Source: Thermoleophilia bacterium
GTDB taxonomy: Bacteria; Actinomycetota; Thermoleophilia; Gaiellales; Gaiellaceae
DNA: 29,511 nt
Reading direction: 5' to 3'
Assembly (NCBI GenBank): GCA_025934335.1
Contig: JAICYG010000007.1
Coordinates: forward strand, 1 to 29,511
The notes under the pieces were generated by a model. It was not told where the DNA came from. It saw only the letters and a program-made list of their open reading frames with translations, and searched no databases. A program made the translations under genes and the position numbers. Positions 15,088 to 22,198 of the stretch are shown piece after piece. Position 1 is the first letter of the stretch; every line of letters starts with the position of its first letter.

Positions 15088-15618
15088 TCAGTACAGCGCG
15101 GCCGCGAGCCGGCGGCGGTACCGCGCGACGAGCGGATTCTCGTGGCCGAGCTCACCGAAGAGGGACACCATCGTCTCGCGCGTCGCGTCGCGGTTCTCCG
15201 GGAGACGCCCGAGCAGGAGCTCGAACGCCGCCTCGTAGTCGCCGGTGACAAGGGCGGCGCGCAGCTCCGGGTCGTCGATCGTCTCGGCGACCGGCGGCTT
15301 CGTCAGCTCCTCGAGGAACGCTTCCACGCCCGCCTTCGGCTGCGCGCCGACGAACTCCGCGACGACGTGACCGTTCCGGAACGCCTTCACGGCCGGGATG
15401 CCGCGGATGCCGTACTCGTTCGCGAGCTGCTGGCTCGCGTCGACGTCGACCTTCGCGAGCGCGACGCCCTTTTCGGCGGTTGCCTCCTCGATCACCGGGC
15501 CGAGCAGCTTGCACGGGCCGCACCACTCCGCCCAGAAGTCGACGACGACCGGCTCGCGCTGCGAGCGCTCGATCACCTCCGCCTGCCAGTTCGATTCCGT
15601 AACCTCCACGCGCGTCAC
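15088..15618 (-). CDS. Thioredoxin-domain protein with short C-terminal TPR-like region (YbbN/CnoX-like)
   Basis: Residues 1-110 are a thioredoxin fold with the active site WCGPC (Cys33, Cys36) and the cis-proline loop IRGIPAVKAF. Residues 120-176 (DPELRAALVTGDYEAAFELLLGRL, then RDATRETMVSLFGELG) resemble the tetratricopeptide tail of YbbN/CnoX proteins, but only about half its length. CnoX-type proteins are chaperone-linked thioredoxins that guard against oxidative damage; this role is inferred. The intact CxxC means reductase activity is possible. The start is GTG 15618; GTG at 15609 is an alternative. It lies 15 bases after the ABM-like gene and two bases before the quinone reductase. Confidence 0.87.
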   Translation of the reverse strand: MTRVEVTESNWQAEVIERSQREPVVVDFWAEWCGPCKLLGPVIEEATAEKGVALAKVDVDASQQLANEYGIRGIPAVKAFRNGHVVAEFVGAQPKAGVEAFLEELTKPPVAETIDDPELRAALVTGDYEAAFELLLGRLPENRDATRETMVSLFGELGHENPLVARYRRRLAAALY

Positions 15619-15633
15619 GGTAGCGCGCGGGCT

Positions 15634-15915
15634 CTACCCGGCGATCGTCTCGTGAACCGGGAACTCCTTGATGTCGGGAGGGCCTTGGAGCGAGATCCCG
15701 GCCGCTTCGACGCCCTCGGCGATGCGGCCCGCGAATGCGTCGAAGTCCGCGCGCGACTCCCAGAAGTCGATGATGCCCCAGCCGCCGTCGATCGGGCCGG
15801 ACGCATGGTAGAGGAGGCCCTTGGGGGCGCTCCGGTCGCGGTTGATGTGGTCGTGAGCGGCGTCGAACTGCTCCTGCGTGACGCCTGCGAGCTTGATGCG
15901 GATGCCGACAGCCAT
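15634..15915 (-). CDS. Small ABM-like dimeric alpha/beta-barrel protein
   Basis: A 93-residue protein beginning MAVGIRIKLAGVTQEQFDAAH, with a central GPIDGGWGIIDFWESRADFDAF and a second helix ending PPDIKEFPVHETI. This strand-helix-strand pattern with the WxSRADFDAF segment is that of antibiotic-biosynthesis-monooxygenase-like ferredoxin folds. Members include small oxygenases and proteins of unknown role. Here it heads a probable three-gene unit with a thioredoxin-like protein and a quinone reductase, so a link to quinone or reactive-oxygen chemistry is possible but not shown. ATG 15915 is preceded by AGAAGGGAG at good spacing. Confidence 0.75.
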   Translation of the reverse strand: MAVGIRIKLAGVTQEQFDAAHDHINRDRSAPKGLLYHASGPIDGGWGIIDFWESRADFDAFAGRIAEGVEAAGISLQGPPDIKEFPVHETIAG

Positions 15916-15975
15916 GCCGGGCTCCCTTCTGCGGGGGACGTCTCCTGCCTCGGCTCACGCCGTGCGGCGACTATC

Positions 15976-16638
15976 TCACAGCGCGCCCGGCGCGACCAAA
16001 CCGGACTCGTATGCGTAGATCACCGCCTGCACACGGTCGCGGACGCCGAGCTTCTGCAGGATGCGCGCGACGTGCGTCTTCGCCGTCGCCTCGCTGATCA
16101 CGAGCCGCGCGCAGATCTCCGGGTTCGAGAGGCCGCGCGTCAGCAGGTCGAGCACCTCGCGCTCGCGCGGCGTCAGCTCCGCCACGGCCGTCGGCAGGAC
16201 GGCGGCCGCGACCGGCGGCCGCCGCGCGAACTCCTCGACGACCGCGCGCGTCACCGCTGGCGCGAGCAGTGCCTCGCCACGAGCGACGATCCGCACCGCC
16301 GCCGCGATCTCCTCCGGCGGCGCGTCCTTCAGCATGAAGCCGCTCGCGCCGACGCGGAGCGCATCGAAGACGTACGCGTCGAGGCCGAAGGTCGTGAGGA
16401 TCAGGACGCGGGTCTCCGGCTGAGCCGCGACGATCCGCCGGGTCGCCTCGATGCCGTCGAGCACCGGCATCCGGATATCCATCAGCGCGACGTCGGGCCG
16501 GAGGCGCCGCGCCTCGGCCACCGCCTCGTCACCGTCTCCCGCCTCGCCGACGACCTCGAGCTCGGGCTCGACGTCGAGGATCTTGCGCAACCCGACGCGA
16601 ACGAGCGCCTGGTCGTCGACAACGAGAATCGACGTCAT
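15976..16638 (-). CDS. NarL/LuxR-family response regulator
   Basis: The 220-residue protein has a receiver domain (VVDDQ at 7-10 region, phospho-acceptor Asp54 in ALMDIRMP, LTTFGLD, and Lys in FMLKDAPPEE) and a C-terminal LuxR-type helix-turn-helix from LTPREREVLDLLTRGLSNPEI to VRDRVQAVIYAYESGLV. It is a DNA-binding regulator phosphorylated by the kinase encoded just upstream; ATG at 16636-16638 overlaps the kinase stop as ATGA. The target is not known. The nearest candidate is the divergent membrane protein gene at 17893, which has an inverted repeat upstream of its promoter. A weak CGCC/GGCG hairpin (15958-15969) follows the stop in the 60-base gap before the ABM-like gene. Confidence 0.93.
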   Translation of the reverse strand: MTSILVVDDQALVRVGLRKILDVEPELEVVGEAGDGDEAVAEARRLRPDVALMDIRMPVLDGIEATRRIVAAQPETRVLILTTFGLDAYVFDALRVGASGFMLKDAPPEEIAAAVRIVARGEALLAPAVTRAVVEEFARRPPVAAAVLPTAVAELTPREREVLDLLTRGLSNPEICARLVISEATAKTHVARILQKLGVRDRVQAVIYAYESGLVAPGAL

Positions 16639-17765
16639 CGGACCGGCAGCAGCACGCGCACGGCAAAGCCGCCGAGCGGGTCGCGGCCGGCGTCGAAGCG
16701 GCCGCCGTAGAGGGCCACACGCTCGCGCATGCCGGCGAGGCCGTGGCCGCCGCCCGGCACCTCGGCGACCGTCCCCGGCCCGTCGTCGACGATCTCGAGC
16801 TCGAGCGATTCGGCGCCGTACCGGACGACGACGGCGGCGCTCGCGTGGCCCGCATGCTTGAGGGCGTTCGTGAGCGCCTCCTGGACGATGCGGTACGCGG
16901 ACAACTCGATCCCGACCGGCAGCTCGCGGGGGTCGCCCTCGACTCGCAACTCGACGGGCAGTCCCGCCTCGCGCACCTGCTCGGCGAGCGTCGCCAGGTC
17001 GCGGAGCCCCGGCTGAGGCGCGAGCGGGTCGGGTGCGTCGGAGCGGAGCATCCCGACGAGGCGGCGCATCTCGGTGAGCGCGCCGCGACCGATCTGCTCG
17101 ATCGTCTGAAGCGTCTCTCGCGTCGACGTCGCGCCCGGGTCGACGAGGCGCCGCTCGGCGCCCGCCTGCACCACCATCATCGACACGTTGTGCGCGATCG
17201 CGTCGTGCAGCTCGCGGGCTATGCGTGCGCGCTCCTCGACGACCGCCTCGCGCGCGGTCAGCTCTCGCTCGCGGTCGGCGAACGCGAGGCGACGGTCGCG
17301 GTCGCCGATCGCGCGGCGCGCGAGCAGCATCGCAATCGCCGCGACCAGCGTGAACGTGCCCACGTTGCTCGAGACGTGACCGTGGACGAGCCCGGGCAGG
17401 AGGTCGCTGACGACGAAGAACGCGAGCCCGATCCAGAACCAGCGCCACGCTGTCCAGACGGCGAGCGCGTAGAGCGCGCAGAACCAGCCGACGGCGGTGG
17501 CCGGCGGCCCGGCCGTATTGAGAGGGAGCGACAGCAGCTGTGCGAGAACGAGCAGCGCCTGCACCCCGATCCCGACGGCCGCCGGGTAGCGGCGGCGGAC
17601 GGCGATCGAGCCCGTCACGGCAGCGACGAGGACGGCGGTGCCCGCGCGGGGCGCGAAGGACGCGTCGCCGGGAAGCCACACCTGAGCCTGGCCGCCGACG
17701 ACCAGGACCACGGCGACGATCTCATCGACGCGCGTCGGTGTGAGCCGGCCCCGCACGGCCCTCAC
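16635..17765 (-). CDS. DesK/NarX-type sensor histidine kinase
   Basis: The N-terminal 150 residues hold about five hydrophobic membrane segments (for example VDEIVAVVLVVGG, AGTAVLVAAVTGSIAV, VGIGVQALLVLAQLL, VGTFTLVAAIAMLLA) with no large outside domain. A short coiled linker leads to the HisKA_3 phospho-acceptor region ERARIARELHDAIAHN (His187). The ATPase domain has the N-box YRIVQEALTNALKHA and G-boxes VDDGPG and GHGLAGM. It likely senses a membrane state, as DesK and LiaS kinases do; this is inference. GTG 17765 gives 376 residues; ATG 17792 is an alternative, and neither has a good ribosome binding site. Coupled by ATGA to the regulator gene. Confidence 0.92.
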   Translation of the reverse strand: MRAVRGRLTPTRVDEIVAVVLVVGGQAQVWLPGDASFAPRAGTAVLVAAVTGSIAVRRRYPAAVGIGVQALLVLAQLLSLPLNTAGPPATAVGWFCALYALAVWTAWRWFWIGLAFFVVSDLLPGLVHGHVSSNVGTFTLVAAIAMLLARRAIGDRDRRLAFADRERELTAREAVVEERARIARELHDAIAHNVSMMVVQAGAERRLVDPGATSTRETLQTIEQIGRGALTEMRRLVGMLRSDAPDPLAPQPGLRDLATLAEQVREAGLPVELRVEGDPRELPVGIELSAYRIVQEALTNALKHAGHASAAVVVRYGAESLELEIVDDGPGTVAEVPGGGHGLAGMRERVALYGGRFDAGRDPLGGFAVRVLLPVR

Positions 17766-17799
17766 GCTAGTGCGCCCGCGCGCCGGCGTCATCAGCCGA

Positions 17800-17823
17800 T
17801 CGGCCGATCCAAAGATCGGCCGA
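17800..17823. promoter_or_regulatory. Inverted repeat, candidate operator between kinase and membrane protein genes
   Basis: TCGGCCGATC (17800-17809) and GATCGGCCGA (17814-17823) are perfect reverse complements around CAAA. A partial extra copy of the half-site (GCCGATCGGCC) begins at 17795. The repeat lies in the 127-base divergent gap, centred about 55 bases upstream of the predicted start of transcription of the membrane protein gene, a usual place for an activator. The adjacent NarL-type regulator is the first candidate to bind it. Confidence 0.45.
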
Positions 17824-17830
17824 CCTCCCG

Positions 17831-17859
17831 ACGACACGAGCGCGGCCCGTCCCTAGCGT
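17831..17859 (+). promoter_or_regulatory. Promoter of the membrane protein gene
   Basis: ACGACA (17831-17836) and TAGCGT (17854-17859) are separated by 17 bases and match the -35 and TANNNT -10 forms at four of six and three of six positions. Transcription would begin near 17866, giving a leader of about 27 bases that contains the binding site AAGGGAG before ATG 17893. Weak as a consensus match, but the only candidate in the gap. Confidence 0.35.
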
Positions 17860-17892
17860 CGATAGCTGCCACCACGACCCGAAGGGAGCACC

Positions 17893-18513
17893 ATGAACGC
17901 ACGCAGTCTCGGACGCCTGGCGCCGCTCGCAGGCGTCGCCTACGCCGCCGCAACGATCGCCGGCGACCTCGTGATCGGCCAGTTCCCCGACACGGACGCG
18001 TCGACCACCAAGCTGCACGCGTACTACGCCGCGCACCACGCGCACGTCGCCGCCGGCGGAATGGCCTTCGCCTGGTCGACGCTCCTGCTCGCCGTCTTCG
18101 GCTGCGCGCTCTGGAACCGTGCGCGTGCCGCCGGCGCACACGCGGCGGTCGCCGCGGCCGTCCTCGTCGCGACCGCCGTCGCCGTCGTCGAGACGGCGCA
18201 GGAGGCGAGCGGGTTCCTCGTCCTCGGGGACGTCTCGACGAAGACCAGCGTCACGCCCTCGGCGCTGCAGGCACTGCACATCGTCGGCTCGGCAGGCGCG
18301 CTCGGCACCGGGGTGGCGCTCCTGCTCCTGGCGGTGGGAGTCTCCGGGATCGTGCCGCGCTCCCTCGCATGGCCCGCGATCGTGCTCGGCCTGCTACAGC
18401 TGACGCCCGTCGGCTTCTTCGCCTCCCTCGCGTTCCTGCTCTGGGCGGCCGTTGCCGGGGTCGTGCTGACGCTGCGGCCGCGCGCGGGCGCGCCCGTACC
18501 CGCGCTTGCCTAG
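17893..18513 (+). CDS. Multi-pass membrane protein, DUF4386-like
   Basis: A 206-residue hydrophobic protein with about six membrane segments (for example LAPLAGVAYAAATIAGDLVI, GGMAFAWSTLLLAVFGCALW, AVAAAVLVATAVAVVE, LGTGVALLLLAVGVSGIV, WPAIVLGLLQLTPVGFFA, FLLWAAVAGVVLTL). The layout and the PDTDAS-TKLHAYYAAHHAHV loop after the first segment recall DUF4386-type proteins, whose function is unknown. ATG 17893 has a good ribosome binding site (AAGGGAG). It is divergent from a two-component system that may control it. Its TAG stop shares the palindrome CTAG with the stop of scpB on the other strand. Confidence 0.7.
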   Translation: MNARSLGRLAPLAGVAYAAATIAGDLVIGQFPDTDASTTKLHAYYAAHHAHVAAGGMAFAWSTLLLAVFGCALWNRARAAGAHAAVAAAVLVATAVAVVETAQEASGFLVLGDVSTKTSVTPSALQALHIVGSAGALGTGVALLLLAVGVSGIVPRSLAWPAIVLGLLQLTPVGFFASLAFLLWAAVAGVVLTLRPRAGAPVPALA

Positions 18514-19115
18514 GCCGGGCGCTTCTCCGCGACGGCCTCGAGCCGGCCGCGGATCTCGGCGACGTCAGAGCCGAGATCGTCGACCCGCGGCAGCGCGGCG
18601 AGCGACTCGAGCCCGAAGATGCGTTCGAAGAGCGGCGTCGTCCGGTAACGGACGGCGCCGAACTCGTTGTCGCGGCCGCCTTCGGCGATGAGACCGCGCT
18701 CGACGAGGCCGGCGACGACGCCGTCGACGTTGACACCACGGATGCGCGCAATCTCGGGCCGCGACACGGGGCCGAGGTACGCGATGATCGCGAGCGTTTC
18801 GAGCGCCGCCTGCGAGAGCCCCTTCTCCGCGGGCTTCTCGAACAGGCGTGCGCACGCAGCGGAGGCTGCGGCGGAAGCGCGGAACGCGTAGCCGCCGGCG
18901 ACGTGCTCGAGCACGATCCCGCTCTTCCCCTCCGAGAAGCGCTGTCCGAGGATCTCGAGCGCCTCCTCGACCTGCGAGGGGTCGGCCTCGGCGGCCGCTG
19001 CCAGCTCCTCGACGGGCAGGGGCTGCGAGGCGACGACGAGCAGCGCCTCGAGCGTCCGCGCCAGCTCGAGTGCGGGCGTCGCGTCGGTGGTGATCAGGCG
19101 GAGACCGTGTTCCAA
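18510..19115 (-). CDS. scpB: Segregation and condensation protein B
   Basis: ScpB is the winged-helix kite subunit of the Smc-ScpAB condensin. The 201-residue protein has the two winged-helix halves: LARTLEALLVVASQPLPVEELA at the N-terminus, and the family signature LSQAALETLAIIAYLGPVSRPEIARIRGVNVDGVVAGL in the middle, followed by RYRTTPLFERIFGLESLAALP. It overlaps the scpA 3' end by 22 bases, as is common, and so is co-translated with it. Its stop codon lies inside CTAG shared with the convergent membrane protein gene, leaving no room for a terminator between them. Confidence 0.93.
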   Translation of the reverse strand: MEHGLRLITTDATPALELARTLEALLVVASQPLPVEELAAAAEADPSQVEEALEILGQRFSEGKSGIVLEHVAGGYAFRASAAASAACARLFEKPAEKGLSQAALETLAIIAYLGPVSRPEIARIRGVNVDGVVAGLVERGLIAEGGRDNEFGAVRYRTTPLFERIFGLESLAALPRVDDLGSDVAEIRGRLEAVAEKRPA

Positions 19116-19852
19116 GAGAGACTCCTTTCGGCGTCGGCGCGGGAAATCCTTATCGGCGCGAACGGCGCGGCCTGCGCGATCGCGATCTCGTTCTGCTTGC
19201 GCAGCTCGAGCAGGGCCAGGAAGGCGACGGCGACCTCGACGCGCGACAGCCCGTCCACCTCCTGGTCGAAGTCGAAGCGGCTGCGGCGCCGGAGCAGCGC
19301 GCGCCAGCGGTCGAGGAACTGCGAAACCGGCGGGAAGCGGAGCGCCATGTGCGCGACCGACGGCGCGGGCGGCTCGACCGCGAGCGCACGCAGCGCCGCA
19401 GCGAGCTTCTCGGGCGCCTGCGGCGCAAGCTTCCGCTCCGGCTGGGGCGCGAGCGGCGCCGGGCCGAGCCGGAAGTGCAGGTCGCGGCGCTCCTCGAGCC
19501 GGTCGCGCAGGAACCCGGCCGCCTCCTTCGCGCGGCGGTACTCGGCGAGACGGCGGGCGAGCTCCTCGGCGGCCTCCTCCGGCTCGAGCTCGGCGAGCTC
19601 CGCGTCCTCCTCCGGGAACATCTGGCGCGCCTTCAGCTCGAGCAAGGCGCTGATCAGGATCAGGAACTCGCCGCAGGCGTCCAGGTCGAGCTCACCGCGT
19701 TCGGCGAGACGCTCGACGAAGGCGACGACGATCTCGGCCAGGTCGACCTCCGAGAGCGGCAGCTCCTCGCGGAGGACGAGCGAGAGAAGGAGGTCGAACG
19801 GGCCCTCGAACGCGTCCAGGTCCAGCTCGAGCTCGCGCACGGCCACGGGCAT
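19094..19852 (-). CDS. scpA: Segregation and condensation protein A
   Basis: ScpA is the kleisin subunit that bridges the Smc heads. The 252-residue protein begins with the family signature DAFEGPFDLLLSLVLREELPLSEVDL, continues with GEFLILISALLELKARQMFP, an acidic linker (EEDAELAELEPEEAAEEL), and ends in the C-terminal winged helix around SRVEVAVAFLALLELRKQNEIAIAQ. ATG 19852 is 18 bases after the lgt stop, with no strong ribosome binding site seen. It is followed by scpB with a 22-base overlap. Confidence 0.93.
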   Translation of the reverse strand: MPVAVRELELDLDAFEGPFDLLLSLVLREELPLSEVDLAEIVVAFVERLAERGELDLDACGEFLILISALLELKARQMFPEEDAELAELEPEEAAEELARRLAEYRRAKEAAGFLRDRLEERRDLHFRLGPAPLAPQPERKLAPQAPEKLAAALRALAVEPPAPSVAHMALRFPPVSQFLDRWRALLRRRSRFDFDQEVDGLSRVEVAVAFLALLELRKQNEIAIAQAAPFAPIRISRADAERSLSWNTVSA

Positions 19853-19870
19853 GGCCGGAGGGTACTGCCG

Positions 19871-20749
19871 CTACCGGACGCGGCCCTTGGGGATCGCCAT
19901 CGCGTGCGTCGGCTTCGGCGGCTCGCGGCGGCGCCGGGCGCCCTGGTCGTCGGAGCGTCGCCCCTGTCGCTGGTGCAGCACGAAGTAGGCGACCGCACAC
20001 ACAAAGACGACGATGCTCACCCACGCGTTCAGGCGCAGGCCCGCGAAGTGGTGCGCCGGGTCGATGCGCAGCAGCTCCTCGAAGAAGCGGCCGAAGCAGT
20101 ACCAGGCGACGTAGGCAGCGAACAGGTTCGGCGGGTTCAGCCGGAAGCGGCGGCCGACCCAGATGAGCAGGGCGACGCCGACCACGTCCCAGATCAGCTC
20201 GTAGAGGAAGGTCGGGTGATAGGTCGTGTAGCCGAAGTACTTCGGGTCGGCGGGCAGGTGGGCCGCGTCGATCTTCAGCCCCCACGGCAGCGACGTCGGC
20301 TTGCCGTAGAGCTCCTGGTTCCACCAGTTGCCGATGCGGCCGATCCCCTGAGCGAGCAGGAGGCCCGGCGCGGTCGCGTCCATGAAGAGCGGGATATTCG
20401 CGCCGGCGCGGCGTACGACGACGACGCCGACGAGCGTGCCGAGCAGGATGCCGCCCCACACGCCGAGACCGCCCTTCCACACCTCGAAGATGCCCTGCCA
20501 CTTCGGGTCGGGCACCTCGTTCCACGAGGTGATGTCGTGGTACGCGCGCGCTCCGACGACACCGAACGCGACGCCCCACACGGCGACGCGCGTGACGAGA
20601 TCCCAGTCGCCGCCGAGCGCCGTCCACCGCTTCCCCGTCAGCCAGATGCAGGCGAGGATCGCCACGAGCAGCGTCAGCCCGTACATGTGGAGCTGCAGCG
20701 GCCCCACGTCGACGACCCCGGTGTGCGGCGAGGGGATGTAGCCGAGCAC
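19871..20749 (-). CDS. lgt: Prolipoprotein diacylglyceryl transferase
   Basis: Lgt is an integral membrane enzyme that transfers diacylglycerol from phosphatidylglycerol to the lipobox cysteine of lipoproteins. The 292-residue protein has about seven membrane segments. The signature GRIGNWWNQELYG at 137-149, the HMYGLTLLVA segment (21-30), GARAYH (66-71) and YHPTFLYELIWD match the family. The C-terminal tail (RRSDDQGARRRREPPKP onward) is basic and probably cytoplasmic. The start is GTG 20749, 38 bases after the small upstream gene. The lipoprotein at 1-687 is one likely client in this window. Confidence 0.95.
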   Translation of the reverse strand: MLGYIPSPHTGVVDVGPLQLHMYGLTLLVAILACIWLTGKRWTALGGDWDLVTRVAVWGVAFGVVGARAYHDITSWNEVPDPKWQGIFEVWKGGLGVWGGILLGTLVGVVVVRRAGANIPLFMDATAPGLLLAQGIGRIGNWWNQELYGKPTSLPWGLKIDAAHLPADPKYFGYTTYHPTFLYELIWDVVGVALLIWVGRRFRLNPPNLFAAYVAWYCFGRFFEELLRIDPAHHFAGLRLNAWVSIVVFVCAVAYFVLHQRQGRRSDDQGARRRREPPKPTHAMAIPKGRVR

Positions 20750-20787
20750 GGGCTAAGTGTGCCCGCGGCGGCGGTCGGGCAGCGCGT

Positions 20788-20985
20788 CTAGCGCAGGATC
20801 TCGGCCGCGAGCTCGGGCGAGCAGCCCCTGTCGAGCAGCTCGATCGCCCGGTGAAGGTCGACGTCGTTCCGCATCGCGAGCTCGGCGGCGACGTCCTCGG
20901 GGAAGCCCGCCCGCTCGAGCTCCTGCGCGCGCCAACGCTCGACGAGCTCCTGCTCGGTCGGCCTGATGGTGTCCGCAGTCGGCAT
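20788..20985 (-). CDS. Small helical protein of unknown function (65 aa)
   Basis: The frame from ATG 20985 encodes 65 residues, mostly charged and helical: ELVERWRAQELERAGFPED, then ELAMRNDVDLHRAIELLDRG and SPELAAEILR. It has no signal peptide or membrane segment. The start is chosen for the clear ribosome binding site GCGAGGAACCG just before ATG; the frame is open 17 codons further up but without such a site. It lies 38 bases upstream of lgt in the same direction. I do not recognise a family; the UBA-like pattern of paired short helices (AxELAxRNDxDLxxAIELL) is suggestive only. Confidence 0.7.
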   Translation of the reverse strand: MPTADTIRPTEQELVERWRAQELERAGFPEDVAAELAMRNDVDLHRAIELLDRGCSPELAAEILR

Positions 20986-21061
20986 CGGTTCCTCGCTCCT
21001 CGCTCTCGTCGTACTCCTATTCGGGACAACGAGCAAGCTGGTTCACCCCATACCAAGGGAT

Positions 21062-21079
21062 GGTCCGATTTAACGGACT
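21062..21079 (-). terminator. Possible terminator hairpin after the O-antigen-ligase-like gene
   Basis: GTCCG (21063-21067) and CGGAC (21074-21078) pair around ATTTAA, with a flanking G-U pair. The hairpin begins two bases after the stop codon at 21081. There is no T-run after it, so termination is uncertain. The rest of the 95-base gap to the next gene holds only its ribosome binding site; I see no convincing promoter. Confidence 0.3.
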
Positions 21080-21080
21080 T

Positions 21081-22190
21081 CTAACCGCTGCGGGTGGGGC
21101 GAGCCGCTGCGGCCATCAGCGCGAGCGCCGCGACGGTGACCGCGGGCAGCTGCCAGTCCCAGTCTACTCCCGCGTGGAGCGCGAAGACTGCGAGGCCCGC
21201 GGCCGGCGCAGCGAGGCCGCGACGGATCGCGAGCACGAGCGGGAACGTGACGAACGCCACCAGCAGCAGGAGCCCGGGGACGCCGAGCTCGGAGACGGCC
21301 TGCAGGTAGAGGCTGTGCGCGTCGCGGGCGTACGGCCAGCCGTTGTGCACGATCCCGAACGTGCCGGCGCCGCTCCCGCCGAGCGGGTGGGCGAGCGCCG
21401 TCTCGCGTGCCCCGCTCCAGTAGGAGACGCGGTCGCCGGCGGCGGCCGGCGTCCAGAGGTACAGCGTGGTGAGGAGCGCCGTCGAGACCCCGAGCACGGC
21501 GCCCGCGACGGACGGGCGCCGTGCTGCGACGGCTGCTCCCACCACGCAACCGACGACGGCCGCGGCCTCGGCACCGCGGCTTTCCGTCAGGACGAGCGTC
21601 GGGACGAGCACCGCGAGCGGCAGCGCGAGCCGGACGTTGCGCCGCGCGAGCGCCGCGGCGACGCAGACGGCGATGCCGATGGCAGCGAGCGCACCGAGGC
21701 CGTTCGCGTAGCCGAGCGGCCCTGTGAGCAGGCGCCCCTCGAACGGGTCGACCGTCGTCCCGTGGACGAGACGGGTTGCGAGGGCCCAGACGCCGATTGC
21801 GCCGGCCCCTACCACGACGCCGGCGACCAGGCCCTCGCCCGCGAGCGCGAAGCTCGCGAGTGCGGCGACATACAGGAGCGTCCGCTGCGCGTCGAGGAAC
21901 GACGCCGACGGCGAAGCCGACCACGCGGCCGACGCCACCGACAGGAGCCCGAACGCGACGAGCGGCGCGAAGAGGGGGATCGCCGTGGTCGTGCGGCGCA
22001 CAGGGACCCACAGCGCGTGAACGCACGCGAGTGCGCCGAGGGCGACGGCGCCGACACGCCACGACGAAGGGAAGAAGCCACCCTCGGCCGACGCGAGCGC
22101 GATGATCGCGCCCGCCGAGAGCGCGGCGCCGCGCAGGGCCGGGGACGGCACGAAGGCCGTCCCCGTACGCTGTGCGGTGAACGCCGTCAC
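21081..22190 (-). CDS. O-antigen ligase-like (Wzy_C) membrane protein
   Basis: The 369-residue product has about ten membrane segments and the Wzy_C pattern: VLTESRGAEAAAVVGCVVG in the middle and a large loop with AHPLGGSGAGTFGIVHNGWPYARDAHSLYLQAVSELGVPG, where the H-S-x-x-L and ELG motifs are typical of O-antigen ligases and polymerases. Such proteins polymerise or transfer surface polysaccharide, or glycosylate proteins. I chose GTG 22190 because AGGGGGAG lies just upstream and because the open frame beyond it runs into the upstream gene. The upstream secreted protein gene ends eight bases before this start, so the two are one unit. No glycosyltransferase genes are near, so the glycan is unknown. 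Confidence 0.82.
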   Translation of the reverse strand: MTAFTAQRTGTAFVPSPALRGAALSAGAIIALASAEGGFFPSSWRVGAVALGALACVHALWVPVRRTTTAIPLFAPLVAFGLLSVASAAWSASPSASFLDAQRTLLYVAALASFALAGEGLVAGVVVGAGAIGVWALATRLVHGTTVDPFEGRLLTGPLGYANGLGALAAIGIAVCVAAALARRNVRLALPLAVLVPTLVLTESRGAEAAAVVGCVVGAAVAARRPSVAGAVLGVSTALLTTLYLWTPAAAGDRVSYWSGARETALAHPLGGSGAGTFGIVHNGWPYARDAHSLYLQAVSELGVPGLLLLVAFVTFPLVLAIRRGLAAPAAGLAVFALHAGVDWDWQLPAVTVAALALMAAAARPTRSG

Positions 22191-22198
22191 GTCTCCCC

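Noticed and set aside
16743..19988. A 1081-codon plus-strand open frame opposite the kinase, scpA and scpB genes.
   Set aside because: It is an antisense frame produced by high GC and codon bias; the composition is Arg/Glu/Asp/Ala-rich with no domain, and real genes with full motifs lie on the other strand.
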